Shown: positions 1 through 7,163, numbered from the stretch's first letter. The stretch: 64,000 bases of DNA from Nocardioides sp. PD653-B2 (GCF_002117935.1 NZ_BDJE01000041.1:1-64000), one strand, 5' to 3'. A program made the numbers and translations. Notes: a model not told the origin generated them from the sequence alone.

Positions 1-2
1 AA

Positions 3-182
3 CCAGACCTTCAGCAGTCCCCTTCCTCCGCAGTACCTGTCGGCGAGGAGTTCACTGGTGGCGGTGGCTTCTACTCTCCGGACAACATCCGGGACATGGA
101 GAGTCTCGACAACCAGACGGTGCTTCGCTGCATGCGTGACACCGGAGCCGAGGGCGCGGTGTTCGCCTATCCCAGCGATTGA
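3..182 (+). CDS. C-terminal end of an unidentified protein (5' end outside window)
   Basis: An open frame runs from the window edge to a TGA at 180-182 and encodes about 59 residues, ending in a hydrophilic tail (…GAVFAYPSD). It contains a Gly-rich stretch (EEFTGGGGFYSPDN) and no recognisable domain. There is no start codon at the beginning, so the gene begins upstream of the window. A copy of the 17-bp motif seen after other genes in this segment follows 23 bases after the stop, which supports this being a real gene end. Function unknown. Confidence 0.5.
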   Translation, partial: PDLQQSPSSAVPVGEEFTGGGGFYSPDNIRDMESLDNQTVLRCMRDTGAEGAVFAYPSD

Positions 183-205
183 AGCGCGTGCACCAGCCTG
201 AGGAG

Positions 206-222
206 CGCACTCATCTGCCGCG
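206..222 (+). repeat. Diverged copy of the 17-bp gene-end motif
   Basis: CGCACTCATCTGCCGCG matches 13 of 17 bases of the consensus CGTCCGGATCTGCCGCG. A second, weaker partial copy sharing the core GATCTGCCG follows at about 228-244. Both lie downstream of the truncated gene ending at 182. Confidence 0.45.
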
Positions 223-277
223 AGGTGTGCGCAGATCTGCCGATGTGCGGTCGTCGAACCATGACTAGCCTGAGCGA

Positions 278-652
278 GTGCTTCGCGACACCCGTACCAG
301 CATTGGGCTCGCCGCCGTCACAGGGTTGCTGGCGAGCATCCTTGTCCTCGGAGCGCTCGGTCTGATCATCCTCAACTGGGAATGGTCAGGGCTGTGTGCT
401 GGTGTAGCGGGCCTGCTCGTGAGTGTCATCGCCTACCGGAGGACACGGCGCGTGGGCTTCTTCGCCCCCGTGGGGTTGTTCGCCAGCCTGGCCCTAGTGG
501 AGGCGTGGCTGTTGTGGACGCTGCGAGGGGACTCCGAGGCGATTGACCCGCTGGTCTTCCTGGGACTCGGCGCCAGCCTTGGCGGCCTGTTCATCGGTGG
601 CCTTGTACTGGACTTCCTCGTCGACCCGGATCGCCCCGACGAAACAACCTGA
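278..652 (+). CDS. Small hypothetical membrane protein
   Basis: A 124-residue protein starting at GTG. It has about four hydrophobic segments (around residues 9-30, 33-51, 60-78 and 92-112) with a positively charged turn (YRRTRR) between the second and third, so it is probably an integral membrane protein. The C-terminus is short and acidic (DPDRPDETT). No family is recognised. It stands alone between the truncated gene and the recombinase, and the next 165 bases are non-coding and contain a perfect copy of the recurring 17-bp motif. An ATG at 261 lies out of frame with this protein, so GTG is the best start. Confidence 0.6.
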   Translation: MLRDTRTSIGLAAVTGLLASILVLGALGLIILNWEWSGLCAGVAGLLVSVIAYRRTRRVGFFAPVGLFASLALVEAWLLWTLRGDSEAIDPLVFLGLGASLGGLFIGGLVLDFLVDPDRPDETT

Positions 653-734
653 CTGCCAACGCACCTCAACCACGAACCGTCGCTCCGGTTTTGGCGCTCC
701 GCCGCAGACCAGTGGGTTGATGCGCGCCCGCTAG

Positions 735-751
735 CGTCCGGATCTGCCGCG
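735..751 (+). repeat. 17-bp gene-end motif, reference copy
   Basis: CGTCCGGATCTGCCGCG is identical to the copy at 2876-2892. It lies downstream of the membrane-protein gene and just before the recombinase. Its right flank, TGCCGCGTTGAGG (745-757), is repeated perfectly in inverted orientation at 1785-1797, on the other side of the recombinase gene. Confidence 0.7.
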
Positions 752-817
752 TTGAGGATTGCTGCGACTGCTTCTACCCGGCTTGCGCGGGCCGCGGTCG
801 TGTGGCGCATTCGAGTG

Positions 818-1735
818 ATGACTACTACGACCAAACTCCTGTTCCCCACCGACCCACACGACGACCCACTACTTCGTCTCGCGATTGCTGCCCACCTCGC
901 CCGCTACAAAGGCCAATCGCGCGAGCACGTTCACTCCGATCTCCGAAGCTTCATCACCTGGTCCCTGCACCGGAACGTCCCACCGCTCGCCGCCACCCGA
1001 CCCCAAGTCGAGCTCTACGTGCGATGGATGCAGGAAGTCCAGCACTACAAGCCATCGACGGTGTCTAGAAGACTCTCCGTCCTGGTGGGCTTCTATCGAA
1101 CCTGCGTCATTGACGGCGTCCTTGAACACTCACCCGCCGACTACGTCCGACGACCCCACGTCCCGCCCGAATCACCAACACTCGGACTCAGTCACCTGCA
1201 GTTCGAAGCCATCCTCACCAGTGCCCACGAGTCGACCAATCCGTTCGATTTCGCCCTCGTGACGATGCTGGGGCTCCTTGGACTCCGCATCTTCGAAGCA
1301 ACGGGCAGCGACATCACCAACCTCGGAGACAGCCATGGTCATCGGGTGCTCCGCGTCCACGGCAAGGGCGACAAAGTCGTCCTGACCCCTCTCCCGCCAG
1401 CCGTGGCTCGCGCGATCGACCGTGCCGTCGCCGACCGATCCGACGGAGCGATCCTGCTCAGCCACACCGGCAACCGGATGGACAGGCACGCGGCCACCAG
1501 ACGCCTGCGCGCTCTCGCTTCCACAGCCGGCATCCGACTGCCACGAATGCACCCACACATGCTGCGCCACACCTACGTCACCACGATGCTCGACGCCGGC
1601 GTCCCACTCCGCGACGTCCAGATCGCCGCCCGCCACGCCGACCCCCGAACCACGATGCGCTACGACCGAGCACGCAAGAACCTCGACCGACACCCCAACT
1701 ACATCCTCGCCGCCTACATGGCATCCGGGACATAG
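818..1735 (+). CDS. Tyrosine recombinase/integrase, XerC/XerD-like
   Basis: A 305-residue site-specific recombinase. The N-terminal half (about residues 15-110) resembles a SAM-like core-binding domain, and the catalytic domain follows. The expected active-site set is visible: Arg157 (GLGLRIFEA), Lys183 (HGKGDK), His247-x-x-Arg250 (HMLRH), His273 (AARHADPRTT) and nucleophile Tyr282 (MRYDR). The family cuts and rejoins DNA through a 3'-phosphotyrosine. I chose ATG 818 because translation before it (from TTG 752) is low-complexity and would begin inside the conserved repeat. There is no excisionase or phage gene beside it. It sits in the middle of a run of unrelated small genes and is bracketed by inverted copies of a 13-bp sequence, so its own target may be local. 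No IntI-specific insertion is evident. Confidence 0.9.
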   Translation: MTTTTKLLFPTDPHDDPLLRLAIAAHLARYKGQSREHVHSDLRSFITWSLHRNVPPLAATRPQVELYVRWMQEVQHYKPSTVSRRLSVLVGFYRTCVIDGVLEHSPADYVRRPHVPPESPTLGLSHLQFEAILTSAHESTNPFDFALVTMLGLLGLRIFEATGSDITNLGDSHGHRVLRVHGKGDKVVLTPLPPAVARAIDRAVADRSDGAILLSHTGNRMDRHAATRRLRALASTAGIRLPRMHPHMLRHTYVTTMLDAGVPLRDVQIAARHADPRTTMRYDRARKNLDRHPNYILAAYMASGT

Positions 1736-1790
1736 ACGAGGGCCGAACGACACCAGCACCGCCGATCCGGGCAAGCGCCGCCGCCCTCAA

Positions 1791-1807
1791 CGCGGCATGA
1801 GCGGATG
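1791..1807 (-). repeat. Gene-end motif, minus-strand copy after the DUF4262 gene
   Basis: Read on the minus strand this is CATCCGCTCATGCCGCG, 12 of 17 matches to the consensus. It begins 13 bases after the minus-strand stop of the DUF4262 gene and so keeps the same relation to gene direction as the plus-strand copies. It forms part of the 13-bp inverted repeat partner of 745-757. Confidence 0.5.
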
Positions 1808-1819
1808 CTGCAGCGGGAA

Positions 1820-2245
1820 TCAGTGCGACCCGAGTAGCCGCTGAGAGCCGGGCGAATTGGCGTAGCCGGGCTCCCATGGAAGTCGGCCATTGGAATCCGT
1901 CCACACGATCTGGAGGGCGTGGACGCCGCCGTAGATCGCCTCCACGGCTGTGAGGTCGGACGTGTCGGCAACTGCGATCACTGGCATCGCTGGACCATCT
2001 GCGAGTTCCGTTGTCGTCTCACCAGCGGTGAACCGTCCGCCTTCACGAACGACGATTTCCCCGACGATGTTCAAGAACGCATGTCCAGCCTCTGGCGGAA
2101 GCCCCGTCATAACGACCTCAGGGTGCCCGTAGGCAGTCAGGCCGACGGTGTAGGACAGGCATCTTGCTGGGTCGGCGTCAGAGACGTTCCTGACGGCCCA
2201 CCCGAAGGTGTCGATCTTCGTCCGCAGATCGTCTATCGGGTCCAC
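1820..2245 (-). CDS. DUF4262 domain protein
   Basis: A 141-residue cytoplasmic protein starting at GTG. The sequence pattern (GWAVRNVSDADPARCLSYTVGL near the start, then GHPEVVMTGLP, a central GEIVVREGGRF, and a C-terminal LQIVWTDSNGRLPWEPGY) matches the DUF4262 family as I know it. These are small proteins of unknown biochemical function, frequent in actinobacterial accessory regions. The gene is transcribed against its neighbours: it converges with the recombinase and diverges from the HIT gene. The large palindrome at 2282-2352 lies in the divergent intergenic space. Confidence 0.75.
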   Translation of the reverse strand: MDPIDDLRTKIDTFGWAVRNVSDADPARCLSYTVGLTAYGHPEVVMTGLPPEAGHAFLNIVGEIVVREGGRFTAGETTTELADGPAMPVIAVADTSDLTAVEAIYGGVHALQIVWTDSNGRLPWEPGYANSPGSQRLLGSH

Positions 2246-2281
2246 GGGTCGACCTTAGGCGAGCGAGGTCGCTGAGGTGCA

Positions 2282-2352
2282 CGCTCATCGGCATGACAGG
2301 AAGGTTCTGTGCCTTCTACTCAGATGAATCTGAGCTGTCATGCCGATGAGCG
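2282..2352. repeat. 71-base T-shaped palindrome
   Basis: The outer arms 2282-2299 and 2335-2352 pair perfectly over 18 bp. Inside, 2300-2304 pairs with 2312-2316 (GAAGG/CCTTC, 7-base loop) and 2319-2325 pairs with 2328-2334 (CTCAGAT/ATCTGAG, 2-base loop). Only TA (2317-2318) separates the two inner hairpins, so nearly every base is paired in a three-way junction. It lies between divergent genes, so it is not a simple terminator. A folded recombination site, a protein-binding cruciform and a mobile palindromic element are all possible. Confidence 0.8.
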
Positions 2353-2406
2353 GGTATTCGCGCAACTCGGTAGCACCCATCTGGGTGGGCTGGGAGTATC
2401 GCGAGC

Positions 2407-2859
2407 ATGACGGCGGATGCGGCACAGGCGACCCGACAAGAGTGCATCTTCTGCGACATCGCGGCCGGACGGGCCGAAGCAAGCGTGGTGTACGAGGACG
2501 ACATTGCAGTGGCCTTCATGGACCTGTACCCCGTCGTGCCTGGCCACCTTGTTGTCGTGCCTCGCAAGCATGCAGTCGGCCTCGAAGACCTGGACGGAGA
2601 GACGAGCGCTCACGTTTGGTCAGTCGGTCACGACCTGTCGCTGGCCCTCCGGCGATCAACCCTGCTTTGCGACGGGATCAACTTCCTCGTCTGTGACGGC
2701 GAAGCCGCCTTCCAGACGGTCTTCCACTTCCATCTCCACGTCATCCCTCGGTACGCGGGAGACGGCTGGACCATCGTGCCCGACCCGGTGGAACGCGAAA
2801 GGTCGTCGCTCGACAGGGAAGCGCAGGCGATCAGAAACTCCATCTCAGCGATGAGTTGA
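2407..2859 (+). CDS. HIT family protein (nucleotide hydrolase/transferase)
   Basis: A 150-residue histidine-triad protein. The family cleaves nucleoside phosphoramidates, AMP-lysine or dinucleoside polyphosphates. A Cys pair (CIFCDI, residues 14-17) typical of bacterial HIT proteins is followed by AGRAEASVVYEDDIAVAF, the PGHLVVVPRKH loop, and the catalytic triad motif HFHLHVIPR near residue 110-118. Length and order are normal for a stand-alone HIT protein. The specific substrate cannot be read from the sequence. The gene is alone in its transcription unit, downstream of the T-shaped palindrome, and is followed 16 bases after its stop by a perfect copy of the 17-bp gene-end motif. Confidence 0.9.
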   Translation: MTADAAQATRQECIFCDIAAGRAEASVVYEDDIAVAFMDLYPVVPGHLVVVPRKHAVGLEDLDGETSAHVWSVGHDLSLALRRSTLLCDGINFLVCDGEAAFQTVFHFHLHVIPRYAGDGWTIVPDPVERERSSLDREAQAIRNSISAMS

Positions 2860-2875
2860 GGACGGCGCTTCGTTT

Positions 2876-2892
2876 CGTCCGGATCTGCCGCG
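2876..2892 (+). repeat. 17-bp gene-end motif, perfect copy
   Basis: CGTCCGGATCTGCCGCG is identical to 735-751. It lies 16 bases after the HIT gene stop and before the tautomerase-like gene. Confidence 0.7.
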
Positions 2893-2941
2893 AATCGGTC
2901 GTGCCGACCACCTCCTCCTTGCGAGGAACTAACGTCACCCC

Positions 2942-3292
2942 ATGCCCATCGTTGAGGTCACCCACGACCCTCAGATTGCGGCGGCAAGGTTGCGGACCCT
3001 CGCCGAAGTCCTCCCGCACGCCGTCTCGCTTGCTGTCAAATGTCCTGAAGAGCCGTACGACGGCATGCTTCAGCCAGGTGACGTGGACGTTCGATTCCGC
3101 CCACGAGGTCTCTACGATTCCGGCGATCTCGACGTCGTGGTCGAGGTTCGTTCGAAGTGGTTCGCTAGTCGTGCCGATTCAGGTCAGGAGCGGTGCGACC
3201 GGCTCCGTGATGCGGTGGTCGAAGCCGCCGGAACGAACGCTGTTGGGGTGTACCTCTCCTTGCCCGTCGCCGCTTGGGCCCAAGGCGAGTAA
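2942..3292 (+). CDS. Small protein with tautomerase-like N-terminus
   Basis: A 116-residue protein beginning MPIVEVTHDP. A proline directly after the initiator Met is the catalytic residue of the tautomerase superfamily (4-oxalocrotonate tautomerase, CHMI, DUF1904-like), and the length and the alternating strand/helix pattern (ARLRTLAEVLPHAVSLAV, then DVDVRFRPRG, then DLDVVVEVRSKW) fit that fold. This is inference from the N-terminus and layout; I cannot name a substrate. Starting at ATG 2942 is needed to give Pro2. It is followed 19 bases after the stop by a variant of the gene-end motif. Confidence 0.6.
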   Translation: MPIVEVTHDPQIAAARLRTLAEVLPHAVSLAVKCPEEPYDGMLQPGDVDVRFRPRGLYDSGDLDVVVEVRSKWFASRADSGQERCDRLRDAVVEAAGTNAVGVYLSLPVAAWAQGE

Positions 3293-3306
3293 CAGGCATC
3301 GCGCTT

Positions 3307-3328
3307 GAGAAGCGTCCGCTTCTGCCGC
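3307..3328 (+). repeat. Gene-end motif variant overlapping a 7-bp hairpin
   Basis: CGTCCGCTTCTGCCGCG at 3312-3328 differs from the consensus at two positions. The substitutions create a perfect hairpin, AGAAGCG (3307-3313) with CGCTTCT (3316-3322), which might act as a terminator for the upstream gene. Confidence 0.55.
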
Positions 3329-3377
3329 GATGAGTTCCATGTCGCCGCCAGTGGGGCGCGTACAACAGCCTTCCGCA

Positions 3378-3394
3378 TGTCCGCAGCGCGGACA
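3378..3394. terminator. Hairpin after the GNAT gene
   Basis: TGTCCGC and GCGGACA form a perfect 7-bp stem around a 3-base loop, just past the minus-strand stop of the GNAT gene at 3400. There is no T-run, so terminator function is only suggested. Confidence 0.35.
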
Positions 3395-3399
3395 CGCGT

Positions 3400-3924
3400 T
3401 CAATGGATCTCCGGGCTCGTGAAGGCCCAGTCGAGGCCATCCTCGCCCTGGCAGTCCATCGTGGCGTCGCGTTGCAGTCCGACCTTCACCGCCACGTTCT
3501 GGCTGGCCAGGTTGTCGGGTCGCACCCGTGCCACTACGGACTCGGCCGGCATCTCGTGCAAGGCCCTCGACACCACGGCGGAGGCGGCCTCGGTGGCGAA
3601 GCCGCGTCCCCACACCTCGGGCACGAAGCGGTAGACCAGGTTCAGCACCGGTCGTTCGTGGATCTGCATCCACTTCACGCCGGCGTACCCGATGATGCGA
3701 TCCGAGCCGGACTCGCGCACACACCAGTAGCCGAAGCCGTGCTCCTCCCAGTGGCGGACCCACCGGGCCACCAGCTCGGCCGCCTCGCCGTGATCCTCGA
3801 GCCGGTCGGACGGGTTGTGCTCGACCGTGCGCGGGTCCCCGAGGATCGCGAACACGCCCGCCGCATCGGTCGCCGTGGGCCGGGTCAACCGCAGCCGCGC
3901 GGTCCTCAGCTCGTGGAGGTCCAC
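3400..3924 (-). CDS. GNAT family N-acetyltransferase (RimJ/RimL type)
   Basis: A 174-residue acetyltransferase. It starts with the typical first strand ELRTARLRLTRPTATDA, continues with FGYWCVRESGSDRIIGYAGVKW, and has the acetyl-CoA-binding segment VPEVWGRGFATEAASAVV followed by VRPDNLASQNVAVKVGLQ, all classic for the RimJ/RimL branch that acetylates protein N-termini or small amines. I placed the start at GTG 3924 because this gives the normal N-terminus; a longer frame to 4086 only reads through the end of arr in another frame. The start lies 39 bases after the restored arr stop, so the two genes were probably co-transcribed. Substrate unknown. Confidence 0.85.
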   Translation of the reverse strand: MDLHELRTARLRLTRPTATDAAGVFAILGDPRTVEHNPSDRLEDHGEAAELVARWVRHWEEHGFGYWCVRESGSDRIIGYAGVKWMQIHERPVLNLVYRFVPEVWGRGFATEAASAVVSRALHEMPAESVVARVRPDNLASQNVAVKVGLQRDATMDCQGEDGLDWAFTSPEIH

Positions 3925-3962
3925 CGCTGGATGGTCCCACGCCGCGGCCACGGACTCGCCGT

Positions 3963-4372
3963 TCAGTTGATGATCTCGCCGCGCTCGTCCGCGAGGATCG
4001 TGGCCAGCCGGTCGCGCCACGCCTGGAGCGCCTCGGGCGCAGTCGGGTCCAGTCGTCGACCTCGCCCACGACCCGCAGGGGGTCACGGCTGCGGTAGGAC
4101 CGGGTGGGGTTGCCGGGGAACTTCTTGTCGGTCACGTTCGGGTCGTTCTCGTACGCCCCGGTCGGCTCGACGACGTACACGCGCGGGGCACCGTCACCCG
4201 CCGCGAGCTCGGCGGCGAGTCCGGCGCCATCGCGCAGCGCCGTGAAGTAGATGTGGTTCATCAGGATCTCGGGCCGGTAGTTCGACGGGAAGCCCGCCGT
4301 GAGGAGGTCGCCCACCTGCAGATCGGCCTTCGTGCCGTGGAAGAACGGCCCCTCGTCCAGCACCTCACTCAC
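3963..4372 (-). pseudogene. arr: Rifampin ADP-ribosyltransferase (Arr), frameshifted near its C-terminus
   Basis: Arr transfers ADP-ribose from NAD+ to a hydroxyl of rifamycins and inactivates them. The first 110 residues match the family closely: FFHGTKADLQVGDLLTAGF, SNYRPEILMNHIYFTA, RVYVVEPTGAYENDPNVTDK, KFPGNPTRSYRS and RVVGEVDDWTRL. After WTRL the frame is lost. One base appears to be missing around 4037-4041; restoring it gives the usual ending PEALQAWRDRLATILADERG-EIIN and a stop at 3963-3965, for a total of 136 residues, which is the normal Arr length. As written, translation runs on with unrelated sequence to 3179. Either the gene is inactivated or this is a one-base assembly error in a GC-rich run. 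Confidence 0.85.
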
Positions 4373-4441
4373 CGCCCCAGCCTACGTGGACCGGAGCCTG
4401 CCGGAGTGGAGCGCTGGCGGGCGCTGCCGGGAGGCCCCAGG

Positions 4442-5155
4442 ATGAGCGGCATGCCCCGAGCCAGGACCGTGCTGCCCAGCGCTGCGTACGCCGCCCTCGC
4501 GATCACCGACAGCGTGGCGGCCGGGAGGAGCAGCGCCACGGCCCGGCGGCTGAGGTACGTGCTCAAGCCGGCGTTGATGCCGGCACTGGCGACCGCCTTC
4601 CTCGACGGCACCCGGGGCAGTGGAGCGCGCGCCGGCACCGGCCGGCTCCGCACCGGGACGGCCGCGGCCCAGGCGTTCTCCTGGGGTGGTGACGTGGCAC
4701 TGCTCGGCACCAGCGAGCGGTCGTTCCTCACCGGCGTCGGGTCGTTCTTCGGGGCGCACGTCGCCTACCTCGCCGCGTTCTTGTCGGTGCGCGGCGAGCC
4801 CGAGGACTACGACACCGCAGGCCTCGAGGTCGCGCTCGGCCTGTGGCTGACCGCCACTCCCCTGATGAGTATCGCGGCCGGGCGGCAGGACCCGGCCCTC
4901 CGGGCGCCGGTGGCGGCGTACGCCACGATCCTGGCGGGGATGTTCGCGAGCTCACGCATGCTCGACCCCGCGTTGCCGCGGGGGGCGCGCCGGACGCTCC
5001 AGGTCGGCACCGCGCTGTTCCTCGTCTCCGACAGCGTGCTCGCGGTCCAGAAGTTCCTGCTCACCGAGCCCCGGCCTGTCGTCGAGTCGGTCGTCATGGC
5101 GACCTACACGGCGGCCCAGGGCCTGATCGCCGCGGGAGTGGCGAGCGCGACCTGA
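4442..5155 (+). CDS. YhhN family membrane protein (lysoplasmalogenase-like)
   Basis: A 237-residue protein of the YhhN/TMEM86 family, some members of which hydrolyse the vinyl ether bond of lysoplasmalogens. About seven or eight hydrophobic helices are visible, with the typical early helix TVLPSAAYAALAITDS, the LKPALMPALATAFL segment (the conserved K-P of the family), and AFSWGGDVALL and SFFGAHVAYLAAF carrying the conserved polar residues. I start at ATG 4442 (a second Met at 4451 is possible). It diverges from arr and converges with the MBL hydrolase 4 bases beyond its stop. The bacterial substrate is unknown. Confidence 0.8.
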   Translation: MSGMPRARTVLPSAAYAALAITDSVAAGRSSATARRLRYVLKPALMPALATAFLDGTRGSGARAGTGRLRTGTAAAQAFSWGGDVALLGTSERSFLTGVGSFFGAHVAYLAAFLSVRGEPEDYDTAGLEVALGLWLTATPLMSIAAGRQDPALRAPVAAYATILAGMFASSRMLDPALPRGARRTLQVGTALFLVSDSVLAVQKFLLTEPRPVVESVVMATYTAAQGLIAAGVASAT

Positions 5156-5159
5156 CCCG

Positions 5160-6071
5160 CTACCGCCAGGGGTCCTCGCGCCGCCACACCGTCGGGAGGT
5201 GCACGGTCACTCCCGAGCTCGTGGCGAGCTCGTCGAGCACCCGCATCGTGACGTCGAGGTCGTCGCCGGCGTAGGGCAGCGCGCGCAGGTCGCGGTCGAG
5301 CGGGCGGAAGAAGTCGTCCCAGTGGGTCAGCACCACCCGGCGGGCACCGACGGCCTCGACCGTCTCGGCCCAGTAGGTGCGGAGGTAGTCCTCGCTCTGC
5401 ACGCCGAGCTGGCCGACCCCGAGATAGGCCACGTCGGCGCGCCGCCCGGCCAGCGACCCCTCGACGAAGCCGGCGCTGCCCTGCAGCAGCGCAGTCGCCC
5501 CGCTCACGTGCTCGACCAGGATCGACCAGGCCTCGCCGCACTTGTAGGCGCCGGCCTTCACCGGCGGCACGACGGGCTCGGTGATCTCGCCCGGGAACCG
5601 GTCCGGCGGGCAGTGGTGCGACTCGACGAGCGTCAGCGTGAACCCGCCGTACGTCAGCGGCTCGCCGGGCGTGACCACCCGGATCCGGTCGTCGGGCAGT
5701 CCGTGCCCGCGACCGACGTACGCCGTCGACGCGCCGCCGACCAGGTCGGCGCCGGTCCGCTCCGCGACGACCGCCGAGTCCATGGCGTGGTCGAAGTGCG
5801 TGTGCACCGGGAGCACCGCGGCCAGCCGGTCGACGCCGGCCCGGGTCAGCACGGCGTCGATGCGCGCCGGGTCGGGCGCGATCCTGGCGAGCGCGACCTT
5901 CGCCAGCGACGGCCGGGAGAAGAAGCCGTCGGTCATCAGCGCGGTCTCGCCGTCGTCGATCAGCAGGCTCGCGACACCGAGGAACGTGACGCCGAGAGCG
6001 CCGGTGGCGGCCGGTACGTCGAAGCGGTCGGCGTACCGACCCAGGTCGGGCCGGCCGAGCTTGAGACGCAT
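5160..6071 (-). CDS. Metallo-beta-lactamase-fold hydrolase
   Basis: A 303-residue MBL-fold protein. The metal-binding motif HTHFDH is visible near residue 90 (LAAVLPVHTHFDHAMDS). Later candidate ligands are SHHCPPD, LLQGSAGFVEGS and a C-terminal LTHWDDFFRP, as in the UlaG/lactonase-like branch of the superfamily. It has no signal peptide and is predicted cytoplasmic. It ends 4 bases from the convergent YhhN gene and is followed upstream by the siderophore-binding lipoprotein on the same strand with a 16-base gap, so the two could be co-transcribed from the iron-regulated promoter. No substrate can be assigned. Confidence 0.8.
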   Translation of the reverse strand: MRLKLGRPDLGRYADRFDVPAATGALGVTFLGVASLLIDDGETALMTDGFFSRPSLAKVALARIAPDPARIDAVLTRAGVDRLAAVLPVHTHFDHAMDSAVVAERTGADLVGGASTAYVGRGHGLPDDRIRVVTPGEPLTYGGFTLTLVESHHCPPDRFPGEITEPVVPPVKAGAYKCGEAWSILVEHVSGATALLQGSAGFVEGSLAGRRADVAYLGVGQLGVQSEDYLRTYWAETVEAVGARRVVLTHWDDFFRPLDRDLRALPYAGDDLDVTMRVLDELATSSGVTVHLPTVWRREDPWR

Positions 6072-6087
6072 GCGCGCACGCTACCGG

Positions 6088-7146
6088 TCAGCCGGTGACG
6101 ACCGGCGGCTCCGTCTTCGGGTCGCCGTCGGCGGCCGCGGCGAGCTGCGGCACGTAGCGCTCGAGGAGGTACGGGATGCTCAGCGGCGTCACGAAGCTGT
6201 GCGCGACGTAGTAGCTGCCGTCCGCGTCGCTGATGTCGACCCACCGACCCTCGTCGTGGGCCTTCGTCTTGTCGAAGATCTGCTCGACCTGCTGGTCGGC
6301 CGCCAGATCCAGCCAGACCGCGACGCCGATGTCGCCGAGGTCGGCGGTGCGCTCGGAGCTCAGCGAGACGCCGAACTCGCTGTCGTCGGCGTCGGTGATA
6401 AGCGGGTGCAGGTCGAAGCCGAGGTCCTGGAGCATCCGCGAGCGCGGGTCCTCGGGGCCGTAGAGGAAGAGGCCCTCGTACGGCGTGACCACGGCGGCGG
6501 TCTGGCCCTGGAACTCGGGGTGGTCGGCGGCGGCCTGGGCGACCTGCCCGTTGACGCCGTCGATGATGGCCCGCATGGCCTCGGGCCGGCCGACCGCGGT
6601 GGCGATGTTGAGCGCCATCTCGTCCCAGGGCATGCCGTAGTCGGCGTAGTCGCCGGACTGCGCGACGGTCGGCGCGATCTTCGACAGGAGCTCGTACTCC
6701 TTGCCGGTGATGCCGGCGTACTGCCCGATGATGAGGTCGGGCGCCAGCGCGGCGACCTGCTCGATGTCGATGCCGTTCGTGGAGTCCAGGACCGTCGGCA
6801 GCGCCGCATCACCGAGCTTGTCCTGCGCCCACGGGTAGACGCCCTGGAGCTCCTTGTCGCCGAACCAGTACGTGACGCCGACCGGCACGATCCCCAGCGC
6901 CATCAGGGCGTCCTGCTCGGTGAGCCCGACGCAGACGACCCGCGTCGGAGCGGCCTCGACCGTGGTCTCGCCGAACTTGTGGGTGATCGTCGCCGGGAAG
7001 GCGGCCTCCTCCGAGGTGCCGCCACCGGACGAACCGCCGGACGAGGGCGTCGCGGTCGAGTCGCTGCCCGACCCGCACGCGGCGAGGACCGGGGCGACGG
7101 CCAGGACGGAGAGGCCGGCGAGGAAGCGGCGGCGGGTGGGGTTCAT
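6088..7146 (-). CDS. Iron-siderophore ABC transporter substrate-binding lipoprotein
   Basis: A 352-residue class III periplasmic-type binding protein. The N-terminus combines a twin-arginine-like TRRRFLAG with a lipobox LAAC, lipidated at Cys24, followed by a Ser/Gly linker. The mature domain follows the FecB/FepB pattern: KFGETTVEAAPTRVVCVGL, QDALMALGIVPVGV, DIEQVAALAPDLIIGQYAG, and an end with YVAHSFVTPLSIPYLLERYVPQL. It should capture ferric siderophores outside the membrane. An iron box lies directly upstream. No permease or ATPase gene is nearby, so it must work with a transporter encoded elsewhere. Confidence 0.9.
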   Translation of the reverse strand: MNPTRRRFLAGLSVLAVAPVLAACGSGSDSTATPSSGGSSGGGTSEEAAFPATITHKFGETTVEAAPTRVVCVGLTEQDALMALGIVPVGVTYWFGDKELQGVYPWAQDKLGDAALPTVLDSTNGIDIEQVAALAPDLIIGQYAGITGKEYELLSKIAPTVAQSGDYADYGMPWDEMALNIATAVGRPEAMRAIIDGVNGQVAQAAADHPEFQGQTAAVVTPYEGLFLYGPEDPRSRMLQDLGFDLHPLITDADDSEFGVSLSSERTADLGDIGVAVWLDLAADQQVEQIFDKTKAHDEGRWVDISDADGSYYVAHSFVTPLSIPYLLERYVPQLAAAADGDPKTEPPVVTG

Positions 7147-7163
7147 CGTGCTCCTTGGGTTAG

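Noticed and set aside
261..277. ATG at 261 as start of the small membrane protein
   Set aside because: It is out of frame with the membrane protein, which fits a GTG start at 278.
735..3328. Classical integron with attC sites
   Set aside because: The recombinase shows no IntI-specific insertion, and the motif does not contain GTTRRRY (closest is GTTGAGG at 751-757). A novel cassette-like system is left open instead.
3179..3962. C-terminal continuation of the frameshifted arr reading frame
   Set aside because: The sequence overlaps the GNAT gene in another frame and has no similarity to any Arr protein; it is an artefact of the lost base.
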